Shown: positions 33,921-44,211, numbered from the stretch's first letter. The stretch is 64,000 nucleotides of DNA from Sulfurimonas crateris (GCF_005217605.1 NZ_SZPX01000003.1:124001-188000), one strand, 5' to 3'. Notes: generated by a model not told the origin, from the letters alone. Numbers and translations are program-made.

Positions 33921-34856
33921 CTAACTCGAAAAGGCACTATCCGCTTTATTGGTACTGACCCCGACTACTCTTTTGGCACCAACAAGCCAATATGCGACTG
34001 CAAGGGCTACTATTACTGCGCCTATTATCAAAAGCTCTTTGCCGCTCTCTGATGATAAAGAGTAGATAAGAACCTTACGAATAAGTGCCGCCATAGCAAG
34101 CATTATAAACGCTCCGATAGCGAACCCTTTGCCTTGAAGATGATTTATCTCTTCATGTATAAGCTCTATCGCCGCCCAAAGAACGAGTAGACTTCCAAGG
34201 ACTGTCAATATCCCCTTCTCTATCCCAATGTCTGTAAAAAAGAGTAGATAGATGTCGTACCCAAAAAGCCCGATTGCAAAAAACGCCACTAAAGCCAGAG
34301 AGCCCGCAAGAAAGAAATTTACGTAAGAGTTGAACCTTTTAAGTCCTGATAAGATTGTTTTTTCAACCTTAGAGAGTGAGAGGAACTTTCCGAGCTCCTC
34401 TTCTCTGTATGAACTGGTCAATGTGTCCAGATTTATATCTATGATCTTCTCTACCGCTTCTATCTCCATCATGCTTCGTCTGTCGTTCTCGCAGTTTTCG
34501 TGAAGATTTTTTATGATAAAAGTCCTAACAAAAGTAAAAGCAGAGTTTACGTAGTGTGTAGGAAGCCCGATGCGCACATGAATTTCGCCTATTTTGTAGA
34601 GATATGTAAAATATTCAAGATCATATTTTCCGCAAAAAAGATTTACAAACCATGCCTTTATCTTCTCTCTGTGATAATCAATAATCTTTTGATTCTTTAG
34701 AAACTTCGCAGTTGACCCAAACCCCCAGATATAGTCGTAAAACTCCTCTATAAACCTGTTTGAGAGTTCCTCCATTCTTGGTTGAAGCTCTTTTAATATA
34801 AGAGCCTCCTCTTTTGTGAACTTATAGTGCTCTTTTAAGCTCTGGTGCTGCTGCAT
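33921..34856 (-). CDS. Sensor-globin fused to a PsiE-like membrane domain
   Basis: The protein has about 311 residues. Residues ~1-155 resemble a protoglobin sensor domain: helical, with FIEEFYDYIWGF and the haem-ligand region YKIGEIHVRIGLPTHYVNSA, in which the first His is the likely proximal ligand. Residues ~175-300 hold four membrane helices of PsiE type, with LLVLWAAIELIHEEINH and GAFIMLAMAALIRKVLIY. I place the start at the ATG at 34856, with AAGGG seven bases upstream, rather than seven codons earlier. A membrane-bound oxygen or nitric oxide sensor or reservoir is plausible. No output enzyme domain is present. Confidence 0.75.
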   Translation of the reverse strand: MQQHQSLKEHYKFTKEEALILKELQPRMEELSNRFIEEFYDYIWGFGSTAKFLKNQKIIDYHREKIKAWFVNLFCGKYDLEYFTYLYKIGEIHVRIGLPTHYVNSAFTFVRTFIIKNLHENCENDRRSMMEIEAVEKIIDINLDTLTSSYREEELGKFLSLSKVEKTILSGLKRFNSYVNFFLAGSLALVAFFAIGLFGYDIYLLFFTDIGIEKGILTVLGSLLVLWAAIELIHEEINHLQGKGFAIGAFIMLAMAALIRKVLIYSLSSESGKELLIIGAVIVALAVAYWLVGAKRVVGVSTNKADSAFSS

Positions 34857-34886
34857 ATTTCGCCCTTTTAAATCCAAATGTGATGA

Positions 34887-34892
34887 ATTATA
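34887..34892 (-). promoter_or_regulatory. -10 box of the globin-fusion gene
   Basis: The minus strand reads TTTAGTTATAATTC, with a perfect TATAAT about 30 bases before the chosen start. Confidence 0.55.
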
Positions 34893-34940
34893 ACTAAATA
34901 AAAGGTAAAAATGGTATCCTTTCAGTTAAAAAAACTTAAC

Positions 34941-34946
34941 TACAAT
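34941..34946 (+). promoter_or_regulatory. -10 box candidate for hisS
   Basis: TACAAT in the context AACTTAACTACAATTTTC lies 23 bases upstream of the hisS start. It drives the plus-strand hisS gene divergently from the globin gene. No clear -35 is seen. Confidence 0.45.
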
Positions 34947-34968
34947 TTTCAACGATATAAGGACAGAG

Positions 34969-36180
34969 ATGATCGCTTCACTTAGGGGAATGAATGATAT
35001 TTTAAGCGAGGATTATGAGAGATTTACATATTTCATAGAGAGCGCTTCAGAGATCGCTAAAAAATATGGTTTTCACTTTATTGAGACCCCTCTTTTGGAA
35101 GAGACCGCCCTTTTTAAGCGTTCTGTCGGCGAATCAAGCGACATTGTCGGCAAAGAGATGTACCAGTTCATAGACAAAGGCGAAAACGACGTCTGTCTTC
35201 GTCCTGAGGGAACGGCTGGGGTTGTTCGTGCGTTTATACAAAAAAAGCTAGACCGTGCAGGCGGAATTCACCGTTTTTTCTACCACGGAGCGATGTTTAG
35301 ATATGAGAGACCGCAAAAAGGAAGACTAAGACAGTTCCACCAATTTGGCGTAGAGAGCTTTGGAGTTGAGAGCGTTTATGAAGATGCCGCTATGATTATG
35401 ATGGTAAGCGATATTTTAAACAAGCTTGGAATCGGCTATAGACTGCAGCTCAACTCTCTTGGTTGCAGCGAGTGTATGCCTCAGTATAAAGACTCACTTG
35501 TGGACTATATCAGAAAGTGCCAAGACGGCATCTGCATCGACTGCCAAAGAAGAGTAGATACAAACCCGATAAGAGTGCTTGACTGTAAGAACGGCTCATG
35601 CCAAGAGCTCTACGTAGAGGCTCCAAAGATCACGCAAAACCTCTGTGCATCATGCAGCAGTGATTTTTCTGCACTGCAGAAGATATTGGATGATAACTCC
35701 ATCAAGTACGAAGTAGATTCAAACCTTGTTAGAGGACTTGACTACTACTCAAAGACCGCATTTGAGTTTGTAAGTGATGAGATAGGAAGCCAAAGCGCGA
35801 TCGCAGGCGGAGGACGCTATGACAGACTTGTCGAGTTTTTGGACGGACGCCCTACTCCTGCCGTGGGCTTTGCTATGGGCATCGAGAGACTTATGGAGCT
35901 TATAAAGATGCCAGAGTCCAAAAAAGAGGGCTACTACATGGGCGCAATGGATGATGAAGCATTGCAGAGCGTCATAAAGATTGCTCATCAAAAGAGAAAA
36001 ACAGACACCGTTGTGATGGACTACAAAACTAAAAACCTTAAAAACCATCTAAAAGCGGCAGATAAGGCAAATGCAAAATATTGTGCAGTAATAGGATCAG
36101 ACGAGATGAAAAACAAAACCATCTGGGTAAAGAACCTCGAAGACAAAACTGAAAATACTATACCGATAGCGGAGTTTTAA
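34969..36180 (+). CDS. hisS: Histidyl-tRNA synthetase
   Basis: This 403-residue class II synthetase has motif 2 FRYERPQKGRLRQFHQFGVE, RPEGTAGVVRAF, the histidine-specific VRGLDYYSKTAFEF and AIAGGGRYDRLVEFL, and motif 3 AVGFAMGIERLMEL. The anticodon-binding domain occupies the C-terminal part. A CxxC-type cysteine group lies in the insertion domain. It overlaps the next gene by one base (TAATG). Confidence 0.96.
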   Translation: MIASLRGMNDILSEDYERFTYFIESASEIAKKYGFHFIETPLLEETALFKRSVGESSDIVGKEMYQFIDKGENDVCLRPEGTAGVVRAFIQKKLDRAGGIHRFFYHGAMFRYERPQKGRLRQFHQFGVESFGVESVYEDAAMIMMVSDILNKLGIGYRLQLNSLGCSECMPQYKDSLVDYIRKCQDGICIDCQRRVDTNPIRVLDCKNGSCQELYVEAPKITQNLCASCSSDFSALQKILDDNSIKYEVDSNLVRGLDYYSKTAFEFVSDEIGSQSAIAGGGRYDRLVEFLDGRPTPAVGFAMGIERLMELIKMPESKKEGYYMGAMDDEALQSVIKIAHQKRKTDTVVMDYKTKNLKNHLKAADKANAKYCAVIGSDEMKNKTIWVKNLEDKTENTIPIAEF

Positions 36181-37907
36181 TGGAACTAATTCACACTTTC
36201 TGGGGCTTTTTCATAGACTTTTTTGAGCTTATAATGCTCATTGTACTTCTCTTTTTACTCCATCTCTTCATATATGACAAATATGTACAAAGAAACCACG
36301 CACTGCTTATAAACTACCCTATCATCGGCAGGATGCGCTACCTTTTTGAAGCGCTTAGAGAGCCGCTGCGCCAATACTTTGCAGATGAGTCGTTCTATGC
36401 CTCACGTGATAAGATCGAGTGGGTGTACAAAGCCGCAAAGGATGTTCCTAACTATAAATCATTCTCCGTATCTCAGCCGTTCGAGGGCTCCAGATTCATT
36501 ATAAAACACTCCTCGAATGTCCTAAATGAGGATGAAGTAAGTGAAGACGTAAGCGTGATCTTCGGAAAAGATAGAGAAAATCCGTTTATATCACACTCGC
36601 CTATAGTCCGCTCCGCAATGAGTGACGGCGCGCTCAGCCCTGAAGCAGTACGTGCATTCTCAATAGCGGGAGCAAGAACAAATCTGACTATTAACACCGG
36701 AGAAGGCTCTCTTACGTCCAACCATCTATTTACTCATAAGCCTGACCTTGAGAACTGTGAGTATCTGGAGATCGTAAAAAGCACTATGCTCTCAGAGATT
36801 GTCTTTAAAATAGTTGATAAAATATTTAATCGTGCACTTGCACTAAAAGCCTACAGAACAATTCTGCTCCATGAAAAGACTCAAAACACGTACATCTACG
36901 ACAAAGCTTCGCACGTACTCTTTCGCGTAAACTGGAATGCACCTCTGGAAGCGTTTCCAAAAGAGGTTCCTTCCGACATACCGAATATGATATTTCAGAT
37001 GAGCTCGGGTCTTTACGGAGTCCGCGACAAAGATGGAAAGTTTGATGAGCTTAGATATCAAAAAGTTATGAAGTTCTGCCGCATGACGGAGATAAAAATA
37101 GCTCAGGGTGCGAAACAGACGGGCGGAAAACTTGCGGGCTCAAAAGTCTCGGCAGATATAGCATACTACAGAGGCGTAGATGAGGGAAGAGACCTCTTCT
37201 CTCCGAACCGTTTTCCTTATGCAGACACTACCGCACACCTTTTTGACTTTATAGAAAAACTTCAAGATCTCTCTAAAAAACCTGTCGGTTTTAAAATAGT
37301 TATCTCAGATGCAGATTCTGTGGAGGAGATGGCAAAAGAGCTCTTTAAAAGAAAAGAGGCTGACAGATCTCTGCCCGATTTTATCTCGCTTGACAGCGGC
37401 GAAGGCGGGAGTGCCACCGCTCCTCTTGAACTTATGGAGTCGGTCGGACTCACGACCAACAATGCTCTTTACGTACTCGACACAATCCTTAGAAGATACG
37501 GTTTAAGGGATGATATAAAGATCATAGCAAGCGGGAAGATATTGACTCCCGATGATGTTATAATCACTATGGCTATGGGTGCGGATGCAGTGGGGATAGG
37601 CAGAGGTTTTATGATGAGCGGCGGCTGTATCCGTGCTAGAATGTGTTCAGGCTTTGGCTCGCATGTATGCCCTGTCGGGATGGCAACGCAAGACCCAAAA
37701 CGCAGAGCCTCTTACCTCGTTGTAAAAAAAGGTTTAGAGATAGGACACTATCACAACAATCTTATTAAAAATATGAAAGTTCTTCTCTCAGTTATGGGTA
37801 TTAAGCATATATCCGAGCTTAACAAGAGGCATCTTACTTTTAAAAACAGAAGCGGTGAGATATATTTCGATATAGACAAATATTTTCATCAAAAATTACA
37901 TATATAG
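36180..37907 (+). CDS. Membrane-associated FMN-binding glutamate synthase-like protein
   Basis: This 575-residue protein has an N-terminal membrane helix (residues ~9-34) followed by a GltB-type synthase domain. Signatures are GAKQTGGKLAGSKVSADIAY, FISLDSGEGGSATAPLELME and GADAVGIGRGFMMSGGCIRA, continuing to a cysteine cluster ending CPVGMATQ that matches the 3Fe-4S site of glutamate synthase. It lacks the glutaminase domain, so it is not a full GltB. Physiological substrates of this stand-alone family are uncertain. The gene is translationally coupled to hisS. Confidence 0.82.
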   Translation: MELIHTFWGFFIDFFELIMLIVLLFLLHLFIYDKYVQRNHALLINYPIIGRMRYLFEALREPLRQYFADESFYASRDKIEWVYKAAKDVPNYKSFSVSQPFEGSRFIIKHSSNVLNEDEVSEDVSVIFGKDRENPFISHSPIVRSAMSDGALSPEAVRAFSIAGARTNLTINTGEGSLTSNHLFTHKPDLENCEYLEIVKSTMLSEIVFKIVDKIFNRALALKAYRTILLHEKTQNTYIYDKASHVLFRVNWNAPLEAFPKEVPSDIPNMIFQMSSGLYGVRDKDGKFDELRYQKVMKFCRMTEIKIAQGAKQTGGKLAGSKVSADIAYYRGVDEGRDLFSPNRFPYADTTAHLFDFIEKLQDLSKKPVGFKIVISDADSVEEMAKELFKRKEADRSLPDFISLDSGEGGSATAPLELMESVGLTTNNALYVLDTILRRYGLRDDIKIIASGKILTPDDVIITMAMGADAVGIGRGFMMSGGCIRARMCSGFGSHVCPVGMATQDPKRRASYLVVKKGLEIGHYHNNLIKNMKVLLSVMGIKHISELNKRHLTFKNRSGEIYFDIDKYFHQKLHI

Positions 37908-37917
37908 GTGGATAATT

Positions 37918-39747
37918 TTGAAAAACTTTGGTCTTAACATCTGGTCTAATAACAACTTTATTATTGAAGATGGTCAGATAAAACTCAACTACAAATGTAT
38001 GCCTTCTCTTCTTCAGATAGTCGAAGATATTCGCTCAAACGACGTAAGAGGTCCTATCTTACTTAGATTTCCGCATCTAATCAAGAGTCAGATAAGAACT
38101 CTCTACTCATACTTTGACAAGGCGATACAGCAAAACAACTACAGAGGGAGCTTTAATGCCGTATTTCCTCTAAAAGTAAATCAATTTCCACATGCGGTAG
38201 ATGCGATCACATCTCAGGGAGCTCAATACAACTACGGACTTGAAGCAGGCTCTAAAGCGGAGCTTATCTTAGCGATGAGCAAAACTCCAAGCGGCGCGAA
38301 CATAACCGTAAACGGCTTTAAAGACAAAGAGATGATTACTCTTGGTTTTATTGCGGCTCAAAGCGGGCACAATATTACTATCACTATCGAAGGTCTTGGA
38401 GAGCTTGAGACTATCATCGAAGTAGCTCAGGAGTGCAATCTTAAAGTTCCAAACATCGGTATACGCGTCAGGCTTCACAGTGCGGGCAGCGGCATCTGGG
38501 CAAAAAGCGGAGGAATGGACGCAAAATTCGGTCTTACCTCTACCGAGATCATTGAGGCTATATCGCTTCTAAAAGATGCAAAACTGCTAAGCAAACTAAA
38601 TATGGTCCACTTCCATATAGGGTCGCAGATGTCAGACATCGCACCGCTTAAAAAGGCTCTTAGAGAGGCTGGAAACATCTACGCGGAACTCAAAAAGATG
38701 GGAGCAGATTCTCTAAAGAGCATCAACATCGGCGGTGGCTTGGCGGTAGAGTATGACCAGCATGTCATGTCGAGTGCCAGAAACTACTCCATCGATGAGT
38801 TTTCAAGCAGTGTTGTCTTCTTGCTCGGCGAGATCATGAATGCAAAGAATGTTGACCATCCAGATATCTTTACAGAGTCCGGACGTTTCATCGTCGCTTC
38901 TCATGCTGTTTTAATTACCCCTGTTTTAGAGCTATTTACTCAGGACTATCAGGAGAAACTCTTAAACTTTAAAGAGGTAAACCCTCCTCTTCTTGTCGAA
39001 CTTATAGAGCTAAACGACCTTTTAAACAATACCAACTGTATAGAGTACCTGCACGATGCGCTTGACCACATGGAATCGCTTCTGACACTCTTCGATCTAG
39101 GTTATATTGATCTTCAAGACCGCTCAAACGCAGAGATACTTGTGCACAACATTATAAAAAAAGCGCTCTATCTAAAATCATCAAATCCTACTGATGAGCT
39201 TGCACAGCTTCAGGTGAAGCTGCAGGAGAGATATCTTATAAATGCTTCAATTTTCCAGAGTCTGCCTGATTACTGGGGGCTTGGACAGCACTTTCCTGTT
39301 ATGCCGCTGCATCATCTAAATACAACCCCGCTAAGAGCTGCATCTCTGTGGGATATTACATGTGACAGTGACGGAGAGATAGGCTTTAACCCTGACAAAC
39401 CGCTATATCTTCACGACGTAAATCTTGATGAAGAGGAGTACTTTTTAGGCTTTTTCAATGTCGGTGCATATCAAGAGACCTTGGGGATGAACCACAACCT
39501 CTTTACACACCCGAGTGAATACACCATTACGATCGATGAGTACACTTATGAGATCAAAAATGCTGTAGAGTCCAAAAGTATACTTGATATCTTAGACTCA
39601 ATAGGCTACGATGCGGAGATGGTATCAAGCAGACTTAAGAGCGATCTTATGAAATCTGATTTTATTACAGAGCAAGAAAAAAATGATACACTTGCAAAAC
39701 TGGAGCTGTTTTTAAACCAAAACGGCTATCTAAGAACTACGAACTAG
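37918..39747 (+). CDS. speA: Biosynthetic arginine decarboxylase
   Basis: This 609-residue PLP enzyme converts arginine to agmatine for polyamine synthesis. It has FNAVFPLKVNQFPHAVDAI, holding the PLP lysine, YGLEAGSKAELILAM, VHFHIGSQMSDI and the C-terminal WDITCDSDGEIGF. Length is typical of the alanine-racemase-fold SpeA. The start is TTG at 37918 with AGGTGGA seven bases upstream. Confidence 0.95.
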   Translation: MKNFGLNIWSNNNFIIEDGQIKLNYKCMPSLLQIVEDIRSNDVRGPILLRFPHLIKSQIRTLYSYFDKAIQQNNYRGSFNAVFPLKVNQFPHAVDAITSQGAQYNYGLEAGSKAELILAMSKTPSGANITVNGFKDKEMITLGFIAAQSGHNITITIEGLGELETIIEVAQECNLKVPNIGIRVRLHSAGSGIWAKSGGMDAKFGLTSTEIIEAISLLKDAKLLSKLNMVHFHIGSQMSDIAPLKKALREAGNIYAELKKMGADSLKSINIGGGLAVEYDQHVMSSARNYSIDEFSSSVVFLLGEIMNAKNVDHPDIFTESGRFIVASHAVLITPVLELFTQDYQEKLLNFKEVNPPLLVELIELNDLLNNTNCIEYLHDALDHMESLLTLFDLGYIDLQDRSNAEILVHNIIKKALYLKSSNPTDELAQLQVKLQERYLINASIFQSLPDYWGLGQHFPVMPLHHLNTTPLRAASLWDITCDSDGEIGFNPDKPLYLHDVNLDEEEYFLGFFNVGAYQETLGMNHNLFTHPSEYTITIDEYTYEIKNAVESKSILDILDSIGYDAEMVSSRLKSDLMKSDFITEQEKNDTLAKLELFLNQNGYLRTTN

Positions 39748-39756
39748 GAGTTAAAA

Positions 39757-40458
39757 TTGGGAATTTATGCTGACATCAAAGAAGATTTTTTAAATGTTTA
39801 TAAAAATGATCCGGCACTTAGTTCTAAGCTAGACTTCCTGTTTAACTACCCAGGTGTTTGGGCTGTTGCTTGGTACAGAATAGCTCACAGCCTCTACCGC
39901 TCAAACTTTAAGACACTCGCAAGAGTCATTATGGGTCTAAATCAGATCTTTACAAATATAGATATACATCCGGGTGCGGTCATCGGCAGAAGAGTCTTTA
40001 TAGACCACGGTTTTGGTGTTGTCATAGGTCAGACTTCAATTATTGAAGATGATGTAATAATATATCAGGGAGTAACACTTGGCGGTGTATCACTCACTCA
40101 CGGCAAAAGACACCCGACCATTAAAAAAGGTGCCGTTATAGGTGCCGGAGCAAAAGTATTGGGTAATATTACAATAGGAGAGTATGCAAAGATAGGTGCA
40201 AACTCCGTTGTAGTAAAAGCGGTTCCCGACAATGCTACGGCAATAGGCATTCCCGCTCATGTAATTGAGAAAGGAAGATGTAAAGATCCATTAATGCATA
40301 ATCTCCTTCCGGATATCAATAAAGAGATGTTTGAGTATCTTCTTAAGCGTGTTGCCGTCCTTGAGCATATCTTGGTAGAAGATAATAAAGAGCTTCTTGA
40401 ACAAGACCTTCAACTTGAAAACATTTACGAATCTTTTATCCGCGCTATGAAAAACTAA
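39757..40458 (+). CDS. cysE: Serine O-acetyltransferase
   Basis: This 233-residue protein makes O-acetylserine for cysteine synthesis. A helical N-terminal domain precedes a left-handed beta helix with [38 protein letters not shown] and [20 protein letters not shown]. The start is TTG at 39757, with AGGAG six bases upstream, nine bases after speA. Sulfur is presumably supplied as sulfide, consistent with no sulfate-reduction genes in the window. Confidence 0.93.
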   Translation: MGIYADIKEDFLNVYKNDPALSSKLDFLFNYPGVWAVAWYRIAHSLYRSNFKTLARVIMGLNQIFTNIDIHPGAVIGRRVFIDHGFGVVIGQTSIIEDDVIIYQGVTLGGVSLTHGKRHPTIKKGAVIGAGAKVLGNITIGEYAKIGANSVVVKAVPDNATAIGIPAHVIEKGRCKDPLMHNLLPDINKEMFEYLLKRVAVLEHILVEDNKELLEQDLQLENIYESFIRAMKN

Positions 40459-40469
40459 AAATATTTTAG

Positions 40470-40475
40470 TATAAT
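40470..40475 (+). promoter_or_regulatory. -10 box upstream of the aspartate aminotransferase gene
   Basis: The sequence TTTTAGTATAATTCC holds a perfect TATAAT 28 bases before the ATG. It has the same TTTAGTATAAT context as the polysaccharide-array promoter. Confidence 0.6.
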
Positions 40476-40503
40476 TCCGCAATATTTTCAAAAAGGGTTT
40501 AAT

Positions 40504-41673
40504 ATGCTAACAGACCGTATTAACACGCTATCCGAATCAATCACAATCGCTATTTCTACACTCGCAGGCGAGCTGAAAGCTCAAGGTAAAGATATCATCA
40601 GCTTCTCAGCAGGTGAGCCTGATTTTGATACGCCTCGCGTTATTAAAGATGCTGCCATTGCGGCTATCAATGATGGTTTTACGAAGTATACCGCGGTTGA
40701 CGGCATCCCTGCTCTTAAAGCGGCAATTGCAAATAAGCTCAAAAGAGACAACAACCTCACTTACGCTCCAAACCAGATCATTACCAACAACGGCGCGAAG
40801 CACTCTTTGTTCAATCTATTTGCGGCAGTCATACAAAAAGGCGACGAGGCCATCATTCCATCCCCTTACTGGGTGACATACCCTGAGCTTGTTCTCTACT
40901 ACGGCGGTACAGTCGTAGAGATAGAGACGCATGATGACAATGCGTTTAAGATAACTCCACAGCAGCTTCAAGATGCCCTTACGCCAAAGACTAAGATGAT
41001 TGTCCTGACAAGTCCATCAAATCCGACAGGTGCAGTCTACTCAAGAGCAGAACTTGAAGCGCTTGGAAAAGTACTTGAAGGCACTGATGTTATCGTTGCA
41101 AGCGATGAGATGTATGAAAAGCTTATCTACGACGGCGAGTTTACATCTTCGGCAGCTGTAAGCGAAGATATGTACAAGCGCACCGTAACTATTAACGGTC
41201 TTAGCAAATCGGTTGCGATGACAGGCTGGAGATTCGGCTATATGGCAGCGTACAATACAGAGCTTATCCAAGCTACTAAAAAACTTCAGAGCCAAAGCAC
41301 CTCTAACATCAACTCGATCACGCAAAAAGCGGCAATCGCAGGCTTAGACGGTTCAGCAGATGATGATATCGAGATGATGAGAGTCGCATTTAAAGAGCGC
41401 CGCGATGAGGCAGTAAAGCTTATAAACGCAATTGACGGACTGAGTGTATATAAGCCTGATGGCGCTTTTTATCTTTTTGTAAACATAAAAGAGCTGAGCA
41501 ACGACTCTATGGAGTTTTGTAAACAGCTTTTAGAAAAAAAAGGCGTAGCCGTAGTTCCCGGTGTTGGTTTTGGAAGCGAAGGCTACTTTAGATTCAGCTT
41601 TGCAACCGATATAGAGAGTATCCGCAAAGGTATCAAACGTATAGAAGAGTTTGTAGAAGAACTAAAGGCTTAA
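40504..41673 (+). CDS. aspC: Aspartate aminotransferase
   Basis: This 389-residue class I aminotransferase has FSAGEPDFDTPRVIKDAA, PSPYWVTYPELV, VLTSPSNPTGAVYSRAEL, the PLP lysine in NGLSKSVAMTGWRFGY and the C-terminal FRFSFATDIESI. It belongs to the subgroup Ib type found in epsilonproteobacteria. Some members also accept prephenate, which cannot be judged here. AAAGGG precedes the ATG. Confidence 0.92.
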   Translation: MLTDRINTLSESITIAISTLAGELKAQGKDIISFSAGEPDFDTPRVIKDAAIAAINDGFTKYTAVDGIPALKAAIANKLKRDNNLTYAPNQIITNNGAKHSLFNLFAAVIQKGDEAIIPSPYWVTYPELVLYYGGTVVEIETHDDNAFKITPQQLQDALTPKTKMIVLTSPSNPTGAVYSRAELEALGKVLEGTDVIVASDEMYEKLIYDGEFTSSAAVSEDMYKRTVTINGLSKSVAMTGWRFGYMAAYNTELIQATKKLQSQSTSNINSITQKAAIAGLDGSADDDIEMMRVAFKERRDEAVKLINAIDGLSVYKPDGAFYLFVNIKELSNDSMEFCKQLLEKKGVAVVPGVGFGSEGYFRFSFATDIESIRKGIKRIEEFVEELKA

Positions 41674-41698
41674 AGATCAATTTTATGCTTTTCTCTAT

Positions 41699-41729
41699 TT
41701 TATCTCTGCCATTACGATGCAGAGATAAA
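41699..41729 (+). terminator. Perfect 11-bp hairpin after aspC
   Basis: TTTATCTCTGC and its reverse complement flank a nine-base loop, 26 bases after the aspC stop. The downstream sequence is T-rich but has no immediate T-run, so it may be an imperfect intrinsic terminator or an mRNA-stabilising hairpin. The rest of the 164-base gap before the SulP gene is AT-rich with nothing else recognised. Confidence 0.55.
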
Positions 41730-41837
41730 TCCACATTTGTTTTAAATCACTTTTTTAAAAAACTAAAAACTAAGGATAGAGAATGTGAAAACATAATCTT
41801 ACACTAAACAAAAAATAAAAATAAAAAAGGATAATTA

Positions 41838-43334
41838 TTGTTAGCAAAATATTTTAAAAAAGAGGAGTGGTTCTCAAACATAAAAGGAGACTCACTAGCA
41901 GGAATCGTAGTTGCACTAGCACTTATACCCGAAGCCATAGCTTTCTCTATCATAGCGGGAGTCGATCCTAAAGTAGGACTCTATGCATCTTTTTGTATAG
42001 CGGTAGTAATCGCATTTGTAGGCGGTCGTCCGGGGATGATAAGTGCGGCAACGGGTGCAATGGCGCTTTTGATGGTAACACTTGTAAAAGAGCACGGGTT
42101 AGAGTATCTTCTTGCGGCTACGGTTTTAACAGGTCTGCTTCAGATGGGTGCGGGTTATTTTAAACTCGGGCAGTTGATGAGCTTTGTTCCACGCGCAGTC
42201 GTTGTCGGTTTTGTAAACGCCCTTGCCATCCTTATCTTTATGGCTCAGCTTCCAGAACTTACAAACGTCACTTGGCACGTTTACGCACTTACAGCCGCGG
42301 GTCTTGGCATAATATATCTCTTTCCTTACATACCAAAGATAGGAACTATGTTACCATCTCCGCTTGTAACGATTGTAGCTATCACTTTAGTCGTAGTCCT
42401 CTTTGACATAGATGTAAGAAATGTGGGTGACATGGGTGCGCTTCCAGATACACTTCCGATCTTTTTGATCCCTCAGATCCCGTTTAATCTTGAAACTCTG
42501 ATGATAATACTTCCATACTCTATCTCTTTGGCTATGGTTGGTCTTTTGGAGTCTTTGATGACGGCTACTATCGTAGATGATTTAACAGATACAAAGAGTG
42601 ATAAAAACAGAGAGTGCAGCGGTCAAGGTGTAGCAAACATAGCTTCTGGTTTTATGGGAGGTATGGCAGGTTGTGCTATGATCGGGCAATCGGTCATCAA
42701 CGTAAAATCTGGCGGACGAACAAGACTCTCGACTCTTCTAGCAGGTGTCTATCTGCTTATTATGGTCGTCTTTTTAAGCGATCTGCTCTCTATAATCCCG
42801 ATGGCAGCACTTGTCGCAGTTATGATAATGGTCTCTATCGGTACGTTTGACTGGGGCAGTGTTAAAAAACTAAAGACCCTACCAATCTCTACAAATGTTG
42901 TTATGGTAGCGACCGTTGTAGTCGTTGTTTGGACACACAACTTGGCTCTTGGTGTATTTGTGGGCGTGCTTTTGGCATCACTCTTCTTTGCAAACAAGAT
43001 CAGCCACTTTATGTACAACGAAACATCCTATGATGAGGCGACTGACACAAGAACATATAAGATAGTCGGTCAGGTATTTTTTAACAGTGCAGATAAATTT
43101 GTAGAATTTTTTGACTTTAAGGAAGTTGTAGAGAATATCACGATAGACTTAACCAGAGCTCACTTTTGGGATATATCTGCCGTTTATGCACTTGACAAAG
43201 TAGTCATTAAACTGCGCCGTGAAGGTGCAAATGTGACGCTAATCGGGCAGAATCAGGCGAGCAGTACAATCATAGACAGATTTGGTGTGCATGATAAACC
43301 AGAAGAGATAGAAAAAGTTATGGGAGGACACTAA
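41838..43334 (+). CDS. SulP-family anion transporter with STAS domain
   Basis: The protein has 498 residues, with 10-12 membrane helices and a C-terminal STAS domain (~400-490). [20 protein letters not shown] near the N-terminus, [20 protein letters not shown] and [20 protein letters not shown] are typical SulP signatures. The family moves sulfate, bicarbonate or other anions by sodium symport or exchange; the substrate here is unknown. Sulfate would link it to the sulfation locus, bicarbonate to autotrophy. The start is TTG at 41838. A Usp gene follows after one base. Confidence 0.85.
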   Translation: MLAKYFKKEEWFSNIKGDSLAGIVVALALIPEAIAFSIIAGVDPKVGLYASFCIAVVIAFVGGRPGMISAATGAMALLMVTLVKEHGLEYLLAATVLTGLLQMGAGYFKLGQLMSFVPRAVVVGFVNALAILIFMAQLPELTNVTWHVYALTAAGLGIIYLFPYIPKIGTMLPSPLVTIVAITLVVVLFDIDVRNVGDMGALPDTLPIFLIPQIPFNLETLMIILPYSISLAMVGLLESLMTATIVDDLTDTKSDKNRECSGQGVANIASGFMGGMAGCAMIGQSVINVKSGGRTRLSTLLAGVYLLIMVVFLSDLLSIIPMAALVAVMIMVSIGTFDWGSVKKLKTLPISTNVVMVATVVVVVWTHNLALGVFVGVLLASLFFANKISHFMYNETSYDEATDTRTYKIVGQVFFNSADKFVEFFDFKEVVENITIDLTRAHFWDISAVYALDKVVIKLRREGANVTLIGQNQASSTIIDRFGVHDKPEEIEKVMGGH

Positions 43335-43335
43335 G

Positions 43336-44211
43336 ATGCAAGATATAAAAAGTATAGAACAGGCGGTTTTTGCCTGCGTTGACGGTTCAAAATACTCAGA
43401 GGCAGTATGTGATTATGCGCTTCACATAGCAAAGCAGCTAAACCTAACATTAGTTTTGCTAAATACGATCGAGCACCCAAATGCCTCATCGATTACAAAC
43501 CTCTCTGGAAACTTGACTCTTGGAGAGAGAGATCTACTTCTTAATGAACTCTCAGACGAGGATGCGCAAAAGAACAAAGAGAGCATAAACCACGGCAAAG
43601 AGATCTTAAAAGAGCTAAAAGAGAGAGTCACTGACAAAGGCTACAGCAATGTTGTCATCTCCCAAAGACACGGCACTCTCTACGAAAACCTAAAAGAGCT
43701 CGAAGATAAACTAAGAGTGGTCATTTTTGGCTTCTCAGGCATGGGGCATATGCAAAAAGAGGATGAAGTAGGCTCTTGCGTAGAGAATATTATAAGAGAT
43801 GTCGATGCGCCGATAATCTTGGTAAACAAAGAGTACACTCCTATAAAGAGCGTAATGATAGCTTTTAACGGTGAGAGCGGCTCTACAAAAGCTTTAGAGG
43901 AGCTATCTTCTTCACCGATGCTTGAGCATGATGTAAAGAGATACGTTGTAAATATAAACAATAATCAAAACAGATCTGATGAGCTGATAAAACATGCAAA
44001 AGAGATCATCAAAGATGAGACTCTAAACTGTGAGTTTATCCAAAAATCAGGTGAGCCTCTAGAGAGCATCTTGGAGTGTATTGAAAAAAATAGCATTGAT
44101 ATGTTAGCTATCGGCTCTTACAGCCACGGTAAACTTAAAACCGCTCTCTTTGGAAGCCTTACGACGAAGCTTATTCAAAACGTAAAGATTCCTCTCGTTA
44201 TTTTAAAATAG
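43336..44211 (+). CDS. Tandem universal stress protein
   Basis: This 291-residue protein has two Usp domains. The first begins QAVFACVDGSKYSEAVCDYA and the second SVMIAFNGESGSTKALEELS. The second ends with the nucleotide-binding signature AIGSYSHGKLKTALFGSLTTKLI. Pairing with a SulP transporter is common and suggests ATP- or AMP-linked control of transport, which is inference. Its 3' end overlaps the convergent tamB gene by 14 bases. Confidence 0.88.
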   Translation: MQDIKSIEQAVFACVDGSKYSEAVCDYALHIAKQLNLTLVLLNTIEHPNASSITNLSGNLTLGERDLLLNELSDEDAQKNKESINHGKEILKELKERVTDKGYSNVVISQRHGTLYENLKELEDKLRVVIFGFSGMGHMQKEDEVGSCVENIIRDVDAPIILVNKEYTPIKSVMIAFNGESGSTKALEELSSSPMLEHDVKRYVVNINNNQNRSDELIKHAKEIIKDETLNCEFIQKSGEPLESILECIEKNSIDMLAIGSYSHGKLKTALFGSLTTKLIQNVKIPLVILK

